Assembly (NCBI GenBank): GCA_019055375.1
Contig: JAHQIW010006299.1
Span: 78,597-142,596 of the forward strand
Source: Parelaphostrongylus tenuis
Taxonomy: Eukaryota; Nematoda; Chromadorea; Rhabditida; Metastrongylidae
Direction of reading: 5' to 3'
Length of the DNA: 64,000 bases
The translations under genes were made by a program, and so were the position numbers. Below, one piece after another: positions 13,151 through 25,733 of this stretch (the first letter of the stretch is position 1; the number at the start of each line of letters is the position of its first letter). A model generated the notes under the pieces. It was not told the origin of the DNA. It did no database searches and saw only the letters and a list, made by a program, of their open reading frames with translations.

Positions 13151-14459
13151 GCATAAATAGATGCTTTACGAGCATTTTCTCAGAACTTTTTCCCCAACTT
13201 ATGATATATTCGCTTATGAGACATGAGGAAGTGGAAGAGAAATTGAAGTGGAAGAGAAACGTTATGATTAGACAGATATGCCCAACATTGCAACATCATT
13301 TGTTCAAACTCGATTACTTTTCACAACAGTAATATCGATCACAATGCTGACAATAACTGAGTTATTCTTATACAATTACATACGCTTATTTGGAAAAATC
13401 AGTATTTTCACTCATCTCTGAATCAAATCACTGTTCTGATGAGTTTAACGATACTTCTTCCAGGCGCCATACAGCCGAAAATTCCGATCAGTTTGGGAAT
13501 TCACAGTTGGAGAAAAAATGACGCAATGTCTCTAAATGGCTAGTGGCATGAAATTCTTCTGACCTTCAAAATATATTGGCGGGATGAATCCATTTCAACT
13601 TAGAAACGGCCAAGATTATTGGCACTTGTCAGCCTCAAACAGGCGTCTTAAACATTATCAATCTATCAATGTAATAGGCCACCAGAATCTAGAGATATAT
13701 GGCAACAACATACCCCTTTTTAACAAAGCGTCTCCTTTCAAGGGAAGGTGTAGCAGTGATTAGAAGTGACTTGCAACACACTAGATCTTTAGTTCCACCC
13801 AACGCCCCTGCTAACCAAGCCTCCGACTATGTCAACGGCAGATTTGTCTGGATAAAAAATTAGCATACTGAACTCTTACAAGGGATCAGTAGGCTATATC
13901 TTGTTAACCAGCTTCACATTTCTTAATGGAGTCAATTGAAACACCCCGTAGAGCTCCTTTAAAGAATCCAAATTGAGAATTCCTCTAACCAACTAGAACT
14001 TCAGATTTTTTAACAAGATGCCAACTTAAAAGCGAGAAGCTAATCAGATTGGTTGGAGAATTCGTACACACTTTACAGCTGTAGTGGTTTCTCTTCTATA
14101 GGTCTCTTAAGTTCTCAGTTCCCTGAATACTTTTGTTATCAAGAGATGACTGTAAGTGAACCAAATATGAGACATGTTAATATCACTTGGACAGAGTTGG
14201 TACAAAAACAGTAATGGATCCTGTTATTATGAATTTCATTAATTCATTCCGTAAGTAGTCTTTACTTGTATAGCGGCCATCAAAGTCCTTCATACAGTTC
14301 CAGAAACTTAGTTTAAGGTGACATCAGGCTGCATATAATGATGCTCTCTAATCATGAATTCTAACTGCTTTGCTGCATGATCTCGAATCTGTACGTAAAT
14401 TAACTATTGTAAGAAATTTTTCATCAAAGCATGAACCAGTAAAGGTAGCACTTCTAGAA

Positions 14460-14915
14460 GGCGAAATGGAGGAGCTGTTCTCAAAGATTTGCATCGGACA
14501 TGTGACTTTTTATGATGGAGGAGGTCGTGGCTGCCTATCAACAATTGACTACAACCATCTGAAACCAATAAATGGAGCTGCCCTACCAAAAACTAGTTAA
14601 GGGACTGAACGAGAACTCAACATCAACAATTCAACAATCGTGTGGCATTTGGAAGACACTGGAAGAATGAAATGCTCCGTAAAAGGACTTCATCAGGCTT
14701 GAGAAAAAAGAAGCTAGATCGTCTCGTTATGTTTTTACTGCCTCTTTAATTATCAAACAACAAATTCATTTCGCAATCGCACGTGCGACGATAAATTGGT
14801 TATGGACAACAGTCGACGATACAGTTTTATTGAATCGAGATAAAGCTTTCAATATTTTCTTAGGCCTAATTTATTCAGAGATGGATATTGTGACTGTTCT
14901 GTCATCGACATAAAT
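14460..14915 (+). pseudogene. Degraded mariner transposase (SETMAR-like type)
   Basis: The reading shifts between frames. It includes VALLEGEMEELFSKICIGHV, then DGGGRG and IDYNHLK, then NNSTIVWHLEDTGRM (the second helix-turn-helix) and a further block around 14760-14900 resembling the CDEKWI-type first catalytic Asp region. Several stops and frameshifts make it non-functional. No terminal repeats were located. Confidence 0.7.
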
Positions 14916-14999
14916 AAATTAATAAAGGGCTTACAATTTTGACAAACAAAGGGAAGTAATTTCATGTCATAAGTCTACGGATTCAATAGAAAAGCTGAA

Positions 15000-16600
15000 A
15001 AGATCCTCAATAACCAAACCAATGTCAAAAATGTATCTAACAAATTTATCAATTACAGAATCGCAGATGTTTACAAATAAACATTTATCATGTCAGAAAA
15101 CTTACGGGTTCAAATTAAGGGTGTTCCTACACGAAGCTGTTTTGAGAGTTCTTACATGATTGTCATAAGCAATAGCGTCGAGAAAAGCACAATTAATGCC
15201 TTTTTTTTGTTGATCGATTGCTGGCCTAATCAACAAAAAAATATAATTGATTGGCAACACCAAGGTTGAAGCTAAGCCAATTCTCAAAATAATAATAAAA
15301 TAATTACTACTATTATTAGTAATATTGGTGGCATAGAAACCACTATAATGTTTACGAATAAAACCTTCAAAACTAATGATGGTGATTGAGCCTTGAGATA
15401 TTGCAAAGCTCCAGAGAATTTCGAGGCAACATAGTCCTCGATTTCAAGCTGCAAAATGTCGATACAGCCGAGGAAGTGGCGAGATGTGAAGGATTGAAAA
15501 TTCTGCCACATTCGTCAACACATTGTGTGTTCTTACCTCAACTATATCGATCAAATAACGACTAGACAATTGTCGCATATTGCACACTCATGAAACGTAT
15601 CAAATGGCCTGAGCCTCTAGCTGAAGGATATTGAGTACGAGAAGTGTGGAAGAGCATAGTCGTCTCAACACCTCGCCGCCATGTGCCCAACCAAGTGAAA
15701 CCGAGGTGTTGATGGGCGTACCCTCATATAAATCTCATTCATTTTTTTACTCAAAAAGCGAGTATTGATTTAATAAAATACTTCGCCTCGAAGAAGAATA
15801 AGATTTACGTTGCATTACGTGCTTAGCACATAGGATGATCAATGCTGAATGGACGAAAATTTCAAGCCTTTTTCTTTGGAAACAAAATTCAACTTTCAAA
15901 CAAGAGCTTCTTAAAATGTTTCAATCATTTTGACAGTTTAAAGATGCGATGCCAATTAAATGCGAGAACTTGTTTAGTACGAGAAAACGATGGTCAGCCA
16001 CCCAGTGCTTACTACGGTCGCTTCACCAATGCCGCCTGCCTCTCCATCCGATACCCACTCACCCATCCAATCCTCTCGACATTAAAAGGTTGTCTCCGAT
16101 AAAAGTACGTCTTAAAGAGATTAATTTTGCTGCAATTACAGTAGATTTCAACCTTTGTTTCTATGGGTAGGGAGGGGAAATCTTATGATAGTTTGCCAAG
16201 CATAAGCTCATAATTCAGATGTTGTCACTATTGTAGAATCTATATGATTCACACTTATTACTATTCCGAAATCTGTCTCCAACCGTTCTAGAAAATAAGT
16301 CATTTCTCTATTTTTCAGTGGATTAGGAATCACCCAGGCATAATAAAACCTACTGTCAGTAAAGTAGATTAGTACATTAATGAACAAAACAATTTGTCTC
16401 TGAACGTCACGCGCGAATGCGTGAACGCAATTGGCGGAACTTCTTCGACAAATGTCTCACATCCATGATTAAATGCATTGGCTTCAATGCATATTTTATA
16501 AATGGTCGCTCCTGTCTACTCTGAAAAACAAAATTTTTGCATCCACCTGTTTCGCACCTGTGCATTGAAATCAGTGCGCATGTTTGTGACTATGTTTACC
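15000..16600. other. Non-coding stretch; nothing recognised
   Basis: Short open frames on both strands have no recognisable domains. The frame at 15480 (GLKILPHSS) faintly resembles a transposase LPHP motif, but its context does not support it. Confidence 0.4.
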
Positions 16601-16611
16601 AAAATTATTTT

Positions 16612-17120
16612 TCCTTATGCCAAATGATCATTTGTGAGCCTTGCATGTCATGTCGACTGTTAAGATGGGCTGACTTTAGAGCTCGATACACGTTTTTGAC
16701 CCTGGTCTCGTCAGTCGGGCACTTACCCTTTCTTGTCATTTGTCAATCCTGTGTAGGTCCGGTCCCCCACATTGAGAGTGTGCGTTGACGAACGTTTTAC
16801 ACTCTATGTTTACTAAAAAAAGATTATTTGGCAAATTGAAGTTTGAGCAGTGGTCTTAAGAAAACACTCGAAACGAAAGATATGAAATGTTATATATACT
16901 AGCCAAAAGCAATCGCGTGTACAACACTCTGTGATCGGTATTAATTTCACTAGACGCTTAAAACGTTCGTCGACGCTAACTCTTAGTGTGGGGACTGGAG
17001 CACCCACACAGGATTGGCAAAAGACGAGAAAGCGTAAATGCCCGATTAACGGCTCTATAAGTCAACCTCTTTAATAGACCACTGACATGCGTGGCTCAAA
17101 AATGATTATTTGGCATATTG
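16612..17120. repeat. Large imperfect inverted repeat (MITE-like) with embedded direct repeats
   Basis: The arm at about 16612-16800 pairs with the reverse of about 16930-17120. Matching blocks include CATGTCATGTCGACTGTTAA / CATGTCAGTGGTC, TGTCAATCCTGTGTAGGT / TGCCAATCCTGTGTGGGT and GCGTTGACGAACGTTTTA / GCGTCGACGAACGTTTTA. In addition a block of about 60 bp, GATTATTTGGCA followed by AAGAAAACACTCGAAACGAA, occurs in direct orientation at 16822-16880 and 17104-17165. No coding content. Confidence 0.75.
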
Positions 17121-17516
17121 AAATTCGAAGTGTGGTCTCAAGAAAACACTCGAAACGAAATATATGATATTTTCCTCATTTATATCCGATCCCCTACAGT
17201 TGTTTAGAGGGGGAATATTATGAAATTTGGGCAAAAAAACGACAAATCTCTCTTTGAAATTGTTAAAAGCTACGTCCTCATTATTTCAAAAGTGGAGTGA
17301 CATTTCTATACATTAACTATGGCATGAAAAAGAGCCAAGAATTTTCATAATGAATGAGAAAGTCAAGATTATGGACGAAGAGCAACTTCAAAATGATTTT
17401 CAAAGCAAAATTTGAAAAATGAATAAGAAAAGCCAAATTACTTTCATATTCAATTGTTTTTTCAGACCTCGCTCAAAACAGTGCAATCTGGTAATATATT
17501 TATTTTCTGAGCAATT

Positions 17517-17805
17517 CATAAGGTCTTTTATGGGCACTTACACTGGGCAATACGCATGTTTCGGCTTGTAGCTTCGTCAATTGCACGGTGCCTTTTGTCT
17601 AAGCCAATCCCATTCGGGGGTAGTACTCTCCTTACATAAAGGAGTCTTCGACGAACACACGAGGCAGTGTTAAATGTTCGTCGACGGTCCCTTCATGTAA
17701 GGGGGTTTCTCCGAAAGGAATTGATTTAGACGAAAGGAACTATGCTATTAACATGGCCGAAACATCTATTGCACTGTGTAAGTGCCCTAAAACACCTCAT
17801 GAAAG
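17517..17805. repeat. Short foldback MITE, about 290 bp
   Basis: The arms, each about 130 bp, pair almost throughout. TATGGGCACTTACACTGGGC on the left pairs with the reverse of GTGTAAGTGCCCTAAAAC on the right; CCTTTTGTCTAAGCCAATCC pairs with the reverse of GGAATTGATTTAGACGAAAGG. The loop is near 17660, where TTCGACGAACA and TGTTCGTCGACG form the hairpin tip. Confidence 0.8.
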
Positions 17806-17809
17806 GCTC

Positions 17810-20800
17810 AAAAATAGATAGAAAAGCCACAATATTTGCTACCTTCAGCAATTCAAGTAATCCTTATCACAAAGACCACCAGAACAAGTGAACTACTAAG
17901 AGATGAGAATGAAATTTCGTGTAACAGAGAGAGAAATTAGTACTGAAAATTTTCAATGGATATACTGTGTCTTCCTGTATAGAAAGCTAATATGAGTTGG
18001 CTGCGCAAGCGCTAATTCGCGCTACCGCTTTAGAATATTCGTCTTCTTTCGAGAACTTGATATACTATGGTAATACTGAACTCTCAAATATATCAATTGA
18101 GGTAGAAAAACCATTATTAGCTTCAAAAATACGTCTATTATGAGCCTAGAGTTTATTCACCTTTATATAAATTACACATGTAAAGAATGCTTGGCGGTTC
18201 TGGCTACTCCGTAGTGTCAGCCCACTAAACGCCTGCTAGCTAAAATTCTTCACGTAGTCATATATCCCGGTAATTTCAATAGATAGTGAGGCTTGTCGAA
18301 AACAAGTGCAGAATACGATGGGCACAAAAATGATTCGCAGCTCAGTGGATATTAGCGGACAGGCCATTAACGACAAGGAGAAAGCGTAGTCGTCGATGAT
18401 ATCGAAGTTTACAAGAGCATCATAAGGAGCCTCACGCCAGCACTTCAGTAAATATAACATATTCGGCTGAAAGCTGACATTTCAATATGCTATTTAACCC
18501 TTTACGGACGGCACCTCAATCGACATAGCAAGCGGCGCACGATTTTCGTTATTTGATAAGGATTTTTTCCTTTGTCTCGAAAAAGAGTGTAGATCTTTTG
18601 CTTCTCTACACACTCAGGTACTTTTTGTGCATATATAACTCTAATGTGCAAAGAAATCTCCAAATGTGAACAGTAATTTTATCTCCGCTCTTATAACACA
18701 CTATAAAGACCTTTTAAACCAAATTCAGCTTCGGAATCGCCGAAATTCGCTTTATTGTAAATGTATTAGTAAAGTAATAAAAGCAATCCACAAATCTTAT
18801 GCGAGCAAACAAAGCAAATCGAGTGTAAAGTATGATCTTATTTTTGCTGATATAGCGTAGTAAGAAGACCTTTTCAAAAAACAAGCACAGTGCTGAAATT
18901 TTCGAGATTTAGGCTCTCGAATAACTTCTGAGATTTTAGATGAAAGGCCTTGCCCAGTGAGAAAGCCCTCTGGAATGCTGAGAGATCAGATTATTCTTTA
19001 TTTATCGTCCTCAAAGGGATGAGTATTGGACCTAATTCCACATTTTGTAATGGGAAAATCTGTCACAAACTAAATTTTCTTGCACCTCTTGTCACATTAA
19101 GAAAGTAAACAGCCAATAATATGCTAAATCTTACAACCACCGACCTCGCAACCACCTGATGTGCAAGCCATTCAATAACGTGTAATAAGACGAAAATTTC
19201 AGAATATGAGATTAAAATGTGTAAATATGGTAGGAGAAATGGTTCAAAGCACGACGCAGATGGTTTATTAGCCTCGTCAGGTCCAAAAGGAAATAGTTTA
19301 CAGCATCTCGGGTTCAAAAGGAACAAAAATCACCCATGTGCATAAAAACGTGTGCAACAATACACGTCTTTATATTCATTTCAAGGCCGTATAATACAAA
19401 TGAATAAGTATATATATATCACTGTAACATTACTGCTCATATGGAGATGACAACAGAAACGGCGGTAGGGAGAGCTTTCAAAATTTTCCTCAGGTATAAT
19501 TTTCCTCAAAGAAGATTCTGTTGATATACGCTTCAAAAAGTGTGCAGCGTGCTAACATAGTGAGGCTCTCGGAAAGTTACTGTTTACTCGAATTAGAGAC
19601 GGTCGACAGTGATTTTATGCTTATGAGAGCTAGAGAACTAATTAGAGTGGCAAATGGTTCGAGTCTTAAATGAAAGGAGGGATGTCATAACATCGCTTGA
19701 TGTGCAAAAATGTTGTAATCGTTGAACCAACAAATAAGAACATATCTTGGAAATAACTCAAAAGAGGAACTGGATAAAGCAAAACTGTGGTGGAGACCAC
19801 CATGGGGAGGCAAGCTGTCCTCCTAATGGTAGAATCATTTCGTTGTGTTTGTCTTTATCACGCTTAATGTTTTTTATTTTACGGTTATCATTTCAAAGGC
19901 GAGTTATCAGAAAAGCAGAAGTGGAGCTTAACAAAACAGATCGTTTAGTATCAGACCAAAAATTAACACTAAAGCTGAACACAAAACCTTTAAAGTGTTT
20001 CTCAGTTTCTTGTACAAATGGCCATCTATGAAAAGCAATCTAAAATTCACGCTTACTAGAAAGAGTTTATCAGTAAATGTTTCTAACGGAGCACAACGAT
20101 TATTCCTCGTAACTATTAATCTGTTAAGGAAGTTGCACCACAAATGTAAGCAAAAGATAATCATCAGTAAGAACGACATTCAGAAATAATCGTTAGGGTA
20201 GTGCTGTTACTCACAGAATAAGTGGCTTTATATAGAAACTTACTGGCATCGTGGTTCATAAGGGAAAGTAGCGTTTACGTGAATTTACTCAAATTTTTCC
20301 AATAGAGATATATTTAACTATTTCTTTTACAGTTCAGATTGCCTTCAACGATCTAGGAACCCTAGCCATATTTGAGAATACGGGAAGCAAACAAATTCAA
20401 AAACCATTTCTTTTCAGTTTAGTAAGAAAAAGTCAAGTGACGAACAATGGCTGGCGAAGCGTGAGCAGATTTCACGGACCACTTGAAGAGGTTTCGACAC
20501 ATATTTAACGCTACATTCTGCTATCTAAATTGTCATTAAAGAAATACGTGTAATTCTTTCTCGATTACAGATTGTATCGAATTCATTGAGCTCTGCTCGC
20601 TATATTTCTTCTCTGAAAACGTCGTGAAGGGAGCTTGCATCATTAGCAACGGTTCTAAAGTAAATTTTGTCGATATCAAAAGTGATTGACCCATGCGGAA
20701 CACATATATTTGTATTTGTGTCGTAATACTTGTTAGCACTCTCCAATTTATAGTTCTCTCGTCAGCCGACATAAGTTTCTATCCTCTTCACAAGCAAATG

Positions 20801-23800
20801 TCTTTGTGGGCGGCGAAGAAATCCGTTTTCAACATAGCTTTTTGCTAGTTATTAATGCATAGAATATGACTTATCTTAGATGAATCTTAGCGCAACACTC
20901 TTGGCGAAGAAGATTTTATTGGAAAACAAAAGAGAAAAACCATGGCAAAATATGTGTCTATGTGATAGTTGGCCATCACAAAGGAGATGCACTTAAAACA
21001 ATCAAAGCGCATTGACGATCGTGTTTTGCTCTGCGTATAAATTCTGCACATTGAAGCCGAAATGTCAAACGCGATAGAATTAACTTTACGAAACGGCTGT
21101 GAAATTGATTTTGAATGTATCACTTCATGAAATTTGATAATCCAGACAAATTTTTTTTTCTCTAGCACAACATAAAAGAAGCAGAAAATCGTGTCAGAAA
21201 AGAGGGAGAAGTGTTGTGGACTGCTCAGCAATCGCTAAAACAAACACGACCTTGAGCGAATCAACTTTGAAGCGGTTTCCAGTAGAAACATTCTTCAAAA
21301 TCGAAGAGGATCAGAACTATACTGGCAGTAGTGCTTCTCAAACTTAGTTCATATTATTTTTGAAATTAGAAGGCCCAAGTGGTTTGGAAGAGAAAGTTGA
21401 TAATGTGAAGCAACTCAATTGGATGTATAGACATCTGAAAATCATAAAAATGATCTCTGGACGACTCTACATTTTTGTGAATGCTTTGTGCATAGTAAAA
21501 TCTACCTCAGAGGTCACAACTGGGAGGAATTTCGACAGAATGGAGTGATTCCGGAGAAAGAACCTACAGGGTGAAAATGTGCGGCGAATTCCGACTGTAT
21601 AACGGTTACTGAGATGGCAGTAAATGACCGAAAGGAGTGCCAAACGGCGAAATTTACATATTGTTAGAGGCTTCGTGCCTCTGCTTGCACATCGATTCGC
21701 GCGGCTTCTGCATGCACTCGGCGAACGCCACACTGTCTGCATTGGCAGCTGCCTCTCTCTGGCCCTCAAACGGAACTCAAAACTCCTTAGCTCGCTCGTT
21801 CATACCTATTCAAAAATGCATTTTCTATATGTACTAGAGCCCCTGTATCAACATAACTGGTGACTGCTGTCAGTAGAGTGGAAGCTATACCATGACGTCT
21901 AAAGTATACATGCAAAGTTCTCTCGAACCATGAGGTCATAATAAGCTTACGCAAGTGGAGACTACTTCAGTTGCTTTTATCTCAGAAATACCAGATGACT
22001 CGAAAACAACGTAGGGAAGGAATTGAAGTAACCTTACGCGCGAATCTTAACAAGAGTGTGGCTCATTAATGTGATTAATCCGCGATTCAGTGAGTGTATT
22101 TTACACGCAAGATGGCATTATCATTTGTCTATGCATTGCCAACCAAGTCTTGGGAAGCGATCCTACTTGATACTTTAGACGATATTCAGTTTTTTGTCCA
22201 TAAAAATTTTTTTGTCACTAGTGATGAAATAAGGCCAGTTTTAAAGTCAAATTCAGCAATCATTCCTTGTATGATAACTGACCACTTTGTTTGAGGTACC
22301 CTATTATCTGTAAACTAGTGTCTATCTACCACAGAATACCTCAGCACTCCTTTTATTTTCTTATTTATTTAGATATTCAGATGGTCCATTTTCACTAGTT
22401 GTGCGGGCTCCAGCACATGTTCTGAATGGTATATTGCTGGTCGTGCATATAATATTCCTTGGTTTCCTGTCGTAACCTTGCAAGGACTTTTTCTGGTCTT
22501 AATGGTGTCGTTTCTAAGGAAAGGGTTTCGGCAACGGATCCTCGGCTGGGCATCCTACTAGTTAATTCGGAGATGGCGTTAGGCCGAAATCAAAAACTGA
22601 GATAGGAAAGAAAATCAATCGATCGTTCACGGATGACGTAGAAGCCGGACCTCTTCCCTTTTTCAACATAATGATTTATGCCTTTATGGACAATTGTAGA
22701 CCATATTATTAAGTAGATCGCAACATAACTGTTATAACGTCTTCATCCTTATATTAAATTCTGTCGTATAGATCATGAACAGAAGTTTAGGGGTGAAAAA
22801 TAGCTGATGGACTCTCACTTGACTATAAAATCGAGAATCGAAAATTCTATTTTGAAGCCTGTAGACAGCTGTTGACGAGCACACAGAGCACGGTTCTTAG
22901 ATTTTCCTGATTTTATGAAAGCCAATAAGGAAGGTACCAAAGGATCCACAGGCACAAAACAATGACCATCTGAAAAATCAAAGCAGATCCACAAGCAATT
23001 TTTGCCAGCTTGTAGGAAAAAGGGCAGTATACTGCAGGACTTTTTTAGAGAATAATTCTAGACATGACTCTACCTATTATCGACATTCCTCATAAGACGT
23101 AATAAGTCCTGACTGCTCATAAAGAATTTATGACTATTCCAATATTAATCCACACAGACCACTCTGGGGGAATTCATTCTTGAAAGCTTCATCACTGGAA
23201 TGTCGAAAGACACGACTGTTTCAGGCAATAACTCTTCGTCACCTCAATCAATGGTAAGTATCTAGAAAGTTTTCTGCTACGATACGAGTGGTGCGTTTCT
23301 TCATTATCATCATGTTTAGTAGACAAAGAAGAAATTTTCTACGCGAAATCCAAGAGCGATACGAAGTGATCAAGTCCAATAATGGTGAAATTCGAACATA
23401 ACTGACAACAATCATGGTTTTCATTTGCTAATCTTTTCATGAGCGAGAGTGTTTTATAGAAAAATTCCAGAGAAACCGCGTTGAAAAGCGTTCGCATTAC
23501 GAGCAAGAATAATTATGTTAGCTCGTTCGTGACAGCGCCAGTTTGAAAACAACTGTCGATACCTTCTCTGCACTTATCGAATTCTAGCAAGTGAAGAGTT
23601 TGCAAAAAAAAAAGACATTGCATTGCCGTTACAATGATATTCATAGTTTTCTGTAAAAATTTTGATTTCAAAACAAATTTTGAGAAGAAACAACAAAAGT
23701 TAAAAATTTGAAGAAATAAAGATGGCAATCACTTATGTCGATGACACTCTTAGAGACACTATCGTGTCATCCTGGACGAAATCCCAGTTGTTCTATAGCC

Positions 23801-23990
23801 TCGATGTTGTAGATAAGAGTCACAATGGAGACAGGGAACTTTGGCATGTGTTGAAAAAACAATGCAAAGATAGGAAAACAGTCGTCTTTTATAACAGTAT
23901 AACCTAGATAATATACCTTGTTCTTTTATTTCAGTCATTAGAGCTATCTATAATTCTTTTATTCTACTGCTTTCTAGCAGTGGTATGATG
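17810..23990. other. Gene-poor region; only diverged repeats seen
   Basis: Diverged foldback units are recognisable at about 18860-18990 (GAAATTTTCGAGATTTAGGC and a neighbouring block) and perhaps 18500-18700. The rest, including the short open frames at 19063-19326, 20887-21231 and 21624-21863, shows no domain, splice pattern or repeat copy I can name. A real exon of an unfamiliar gene cannot be excluded. Confidence 0.4.
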
Positions 23991-24009
23991 TTTCAAATAT
24001 ACATCTGAG

Positions 24010-24110
24010 TGATACGCAAAAATTCGACTTCAAGCGGGAGTTGAACCCACGTATTACCCCTCACCAGAAGGGTTGGTCACTGACAACTTCGCTAACACAT
24101 ATCGAAGGAG
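24010..24110 (-). repeat. tRNA-like SINE family 2, copy A
   Basis: In reverse this reads a tRNA-like 3' half with a B-box-like GTGGGTTCAACTCCCGC, followed by the family body TTTTGCGTATCACTCAG. It faces the copy at 24130 head to head. Confidence 0.6.
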
Positions 24111-24129
24111 AGGTCACAAAGCCCTGACC

Positions 24130-24225
24130 TTGGTGGTGCAGTAGTAACACACGACCGATTAGGATAAAATGTGCGTTCAATTCCTGCCCGAGGTCGGTAT
24201 TGCGTACTACTACGTTTTTCTAGAT
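24130..24225 (+). repeat. tRNA-like SINE family 2, copy B
   Basis: An A-box-like GGTGGTGCAGTAGTAACACA is followed about 30 bp on by a B-box-like GCGTTCAATTCCTGCCCGAGG and then a short TATTGCGTACTAC body. Same family as 49960-50075 and 61590-61690. Confidence 0.6.
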
Positions 24226-24595
24226 GTTATAAATGATTCTTAGGGCCGAGATGCTTGTTTTCAGAGTTTGAATGCTAGCAAATTTTCGTCCACGTGAGAA
24301 ACTAGAAATGATCAATATTGTCCAAAATATTTTAGTATATATAATCTACATAACGAAAAAGCTATAACCATGCAGCAGTGCGGAAATTCCGATTTCGTCA
24401 TTCTCCATGCTATTTCATTGGTGTCTAATGTGACCAGTTTCATGTTTTGCACGATCTCACACATCGAAATAAAGACAGAATGGCAACTAGCCAACTTTCA
24501 GGGTAGGTATTCTGTGGCGACGAACTGGAACCGTCTTGGCACAGGTTCTTGAGGCATTAGGGAATGCTGCATACACCTGCATACTAGATATATAG

Positions 24596-24880
24596 ATGTA
24601 AATTGTTTTATTCACTTTTTCTTTACTTATCACTTTATTTGATCCGTCTCACAGTTGCTGTTTTTCCATTGTGTGGATCCCGATCCCTCTAGCATTCAAT
24701 CCGTTTTTCATGTTCTTCTTGAACGTCGTATAAAAACTGGTGGAGCACGTCTCTTTGTGATCTCGTAAGTAGACGGGCAGTGGCGTTTCATACGGCGTTC
24801 GTTGTTGACTGCCGAAGTGTTGAGATCAGCCCCGCGCAGTTCCATGCATCACCACCAATCAGCCACGGCTATGTCTCCCC
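24596..24880 (+). repeat. Dispersed repeat family C, copy 1
   Basis: Shares a colinear 250-280 bp sequence with 34540-34810 and 61240-61480. Conserved stretches are a CACTTTATTT-type start, TGTGTGGATCCCGATCCCTC-type sequence, CTAGCATTCAATCCG, and a distal GCACGTCTCTTTGTGATCTC block. No coding capacity and no terminal inverted repeat found, so the class is unknown. Confidence 0.55.
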
Positions 24881-25559
24881 CTCCATGTGTGATTGATAGC
24901 TGCACCTGTGTTCAAGTGATGACACTCCTTTTCTGATGTTTTTCTTTGTTCATTAAAATGTTCTAGAGATAACTTGATACTGTGATGACGTAATACCATT
25001 GTGGTGATTCGCTCGCATTTTATTGAGCCGAGAACAAAGGATGAATTCTGAAAGATTGTGGATGGTTTACTTCACTGGATACCACTGAAAAGCCTCACGC
25101 GCAAATTTTTTACTTTTAACGATGATGAACATCTAATCGTTTACATTTTCCAACAAGACATCTTTTCGAAGAGAAATAACATGCTGCTAAGTGGTTATAC
25201 TATGACAAAAATATACTTTAAAAGAGAATTTAATCAGCAACCGTGAAAACCCGACCAATTACATAATACACATGAAAAAACCCCGTTGAATGGGAACAGA
25301 TTACAAAAACCGTATAGTCATCATATCACAATGTGGTTGGTGTTGACAGCACTAGGAAGTCAACAAAAAAAAAACAAAGTACTCTGTGAAACAAAGATTT
25401 AACACATCAGTAACCCAGAGATTGATACAGATAGACTCTGTAATTACAATATATATATATATATATATATGTACAATCCCACTAAATCTACTTTCTTAAC
25501 CAGAAAAAAGCACCCAAATAAACTGTGCGAATCATCGGAGAACCACCATGGATTGAATC

Positions 25560-25733
25560 TTATTGGGAAGAGATATTCGGCAAAGTTGTACCGCTTCTGA
25601 TACGATGTCTTGTGTCACGATTACTATACATAGTTTGGCTTTCCACGTGAGTCAAGTAATCCGAATCCAGAATTTCATCACAAGTTGGCCGACACTCAGG
25701 CTCCATACTAGTTAGCCATGAAATGAAAAGTTT
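25560..25733 (-). CDS. pek-1: pek-1 exon 26: C-terminus and stop
   Basis: 57 codons plus TAA at 25562-25560. [20 protein letters not shown] is helix H/I with the conserved Arg of ERPxA. A short Ser/Arg tail follows. No AATAAA was seen on the minus strand in the next 150 bp. Confidence 0.95.
   Translation of the reverse strand, partial: KLFISWLTSMEPECRPTCDEILDSDYLTHVESQTMYSNRDTRHRIRSGTTLPNISSQ

Noticed and set aside
15420..15560. Possible transposase fragment (GLKILPHSS)
   Set aside because: Only a few residues resemble the mariner LPHP motif; flanking frames and terminal repeats do not agree.
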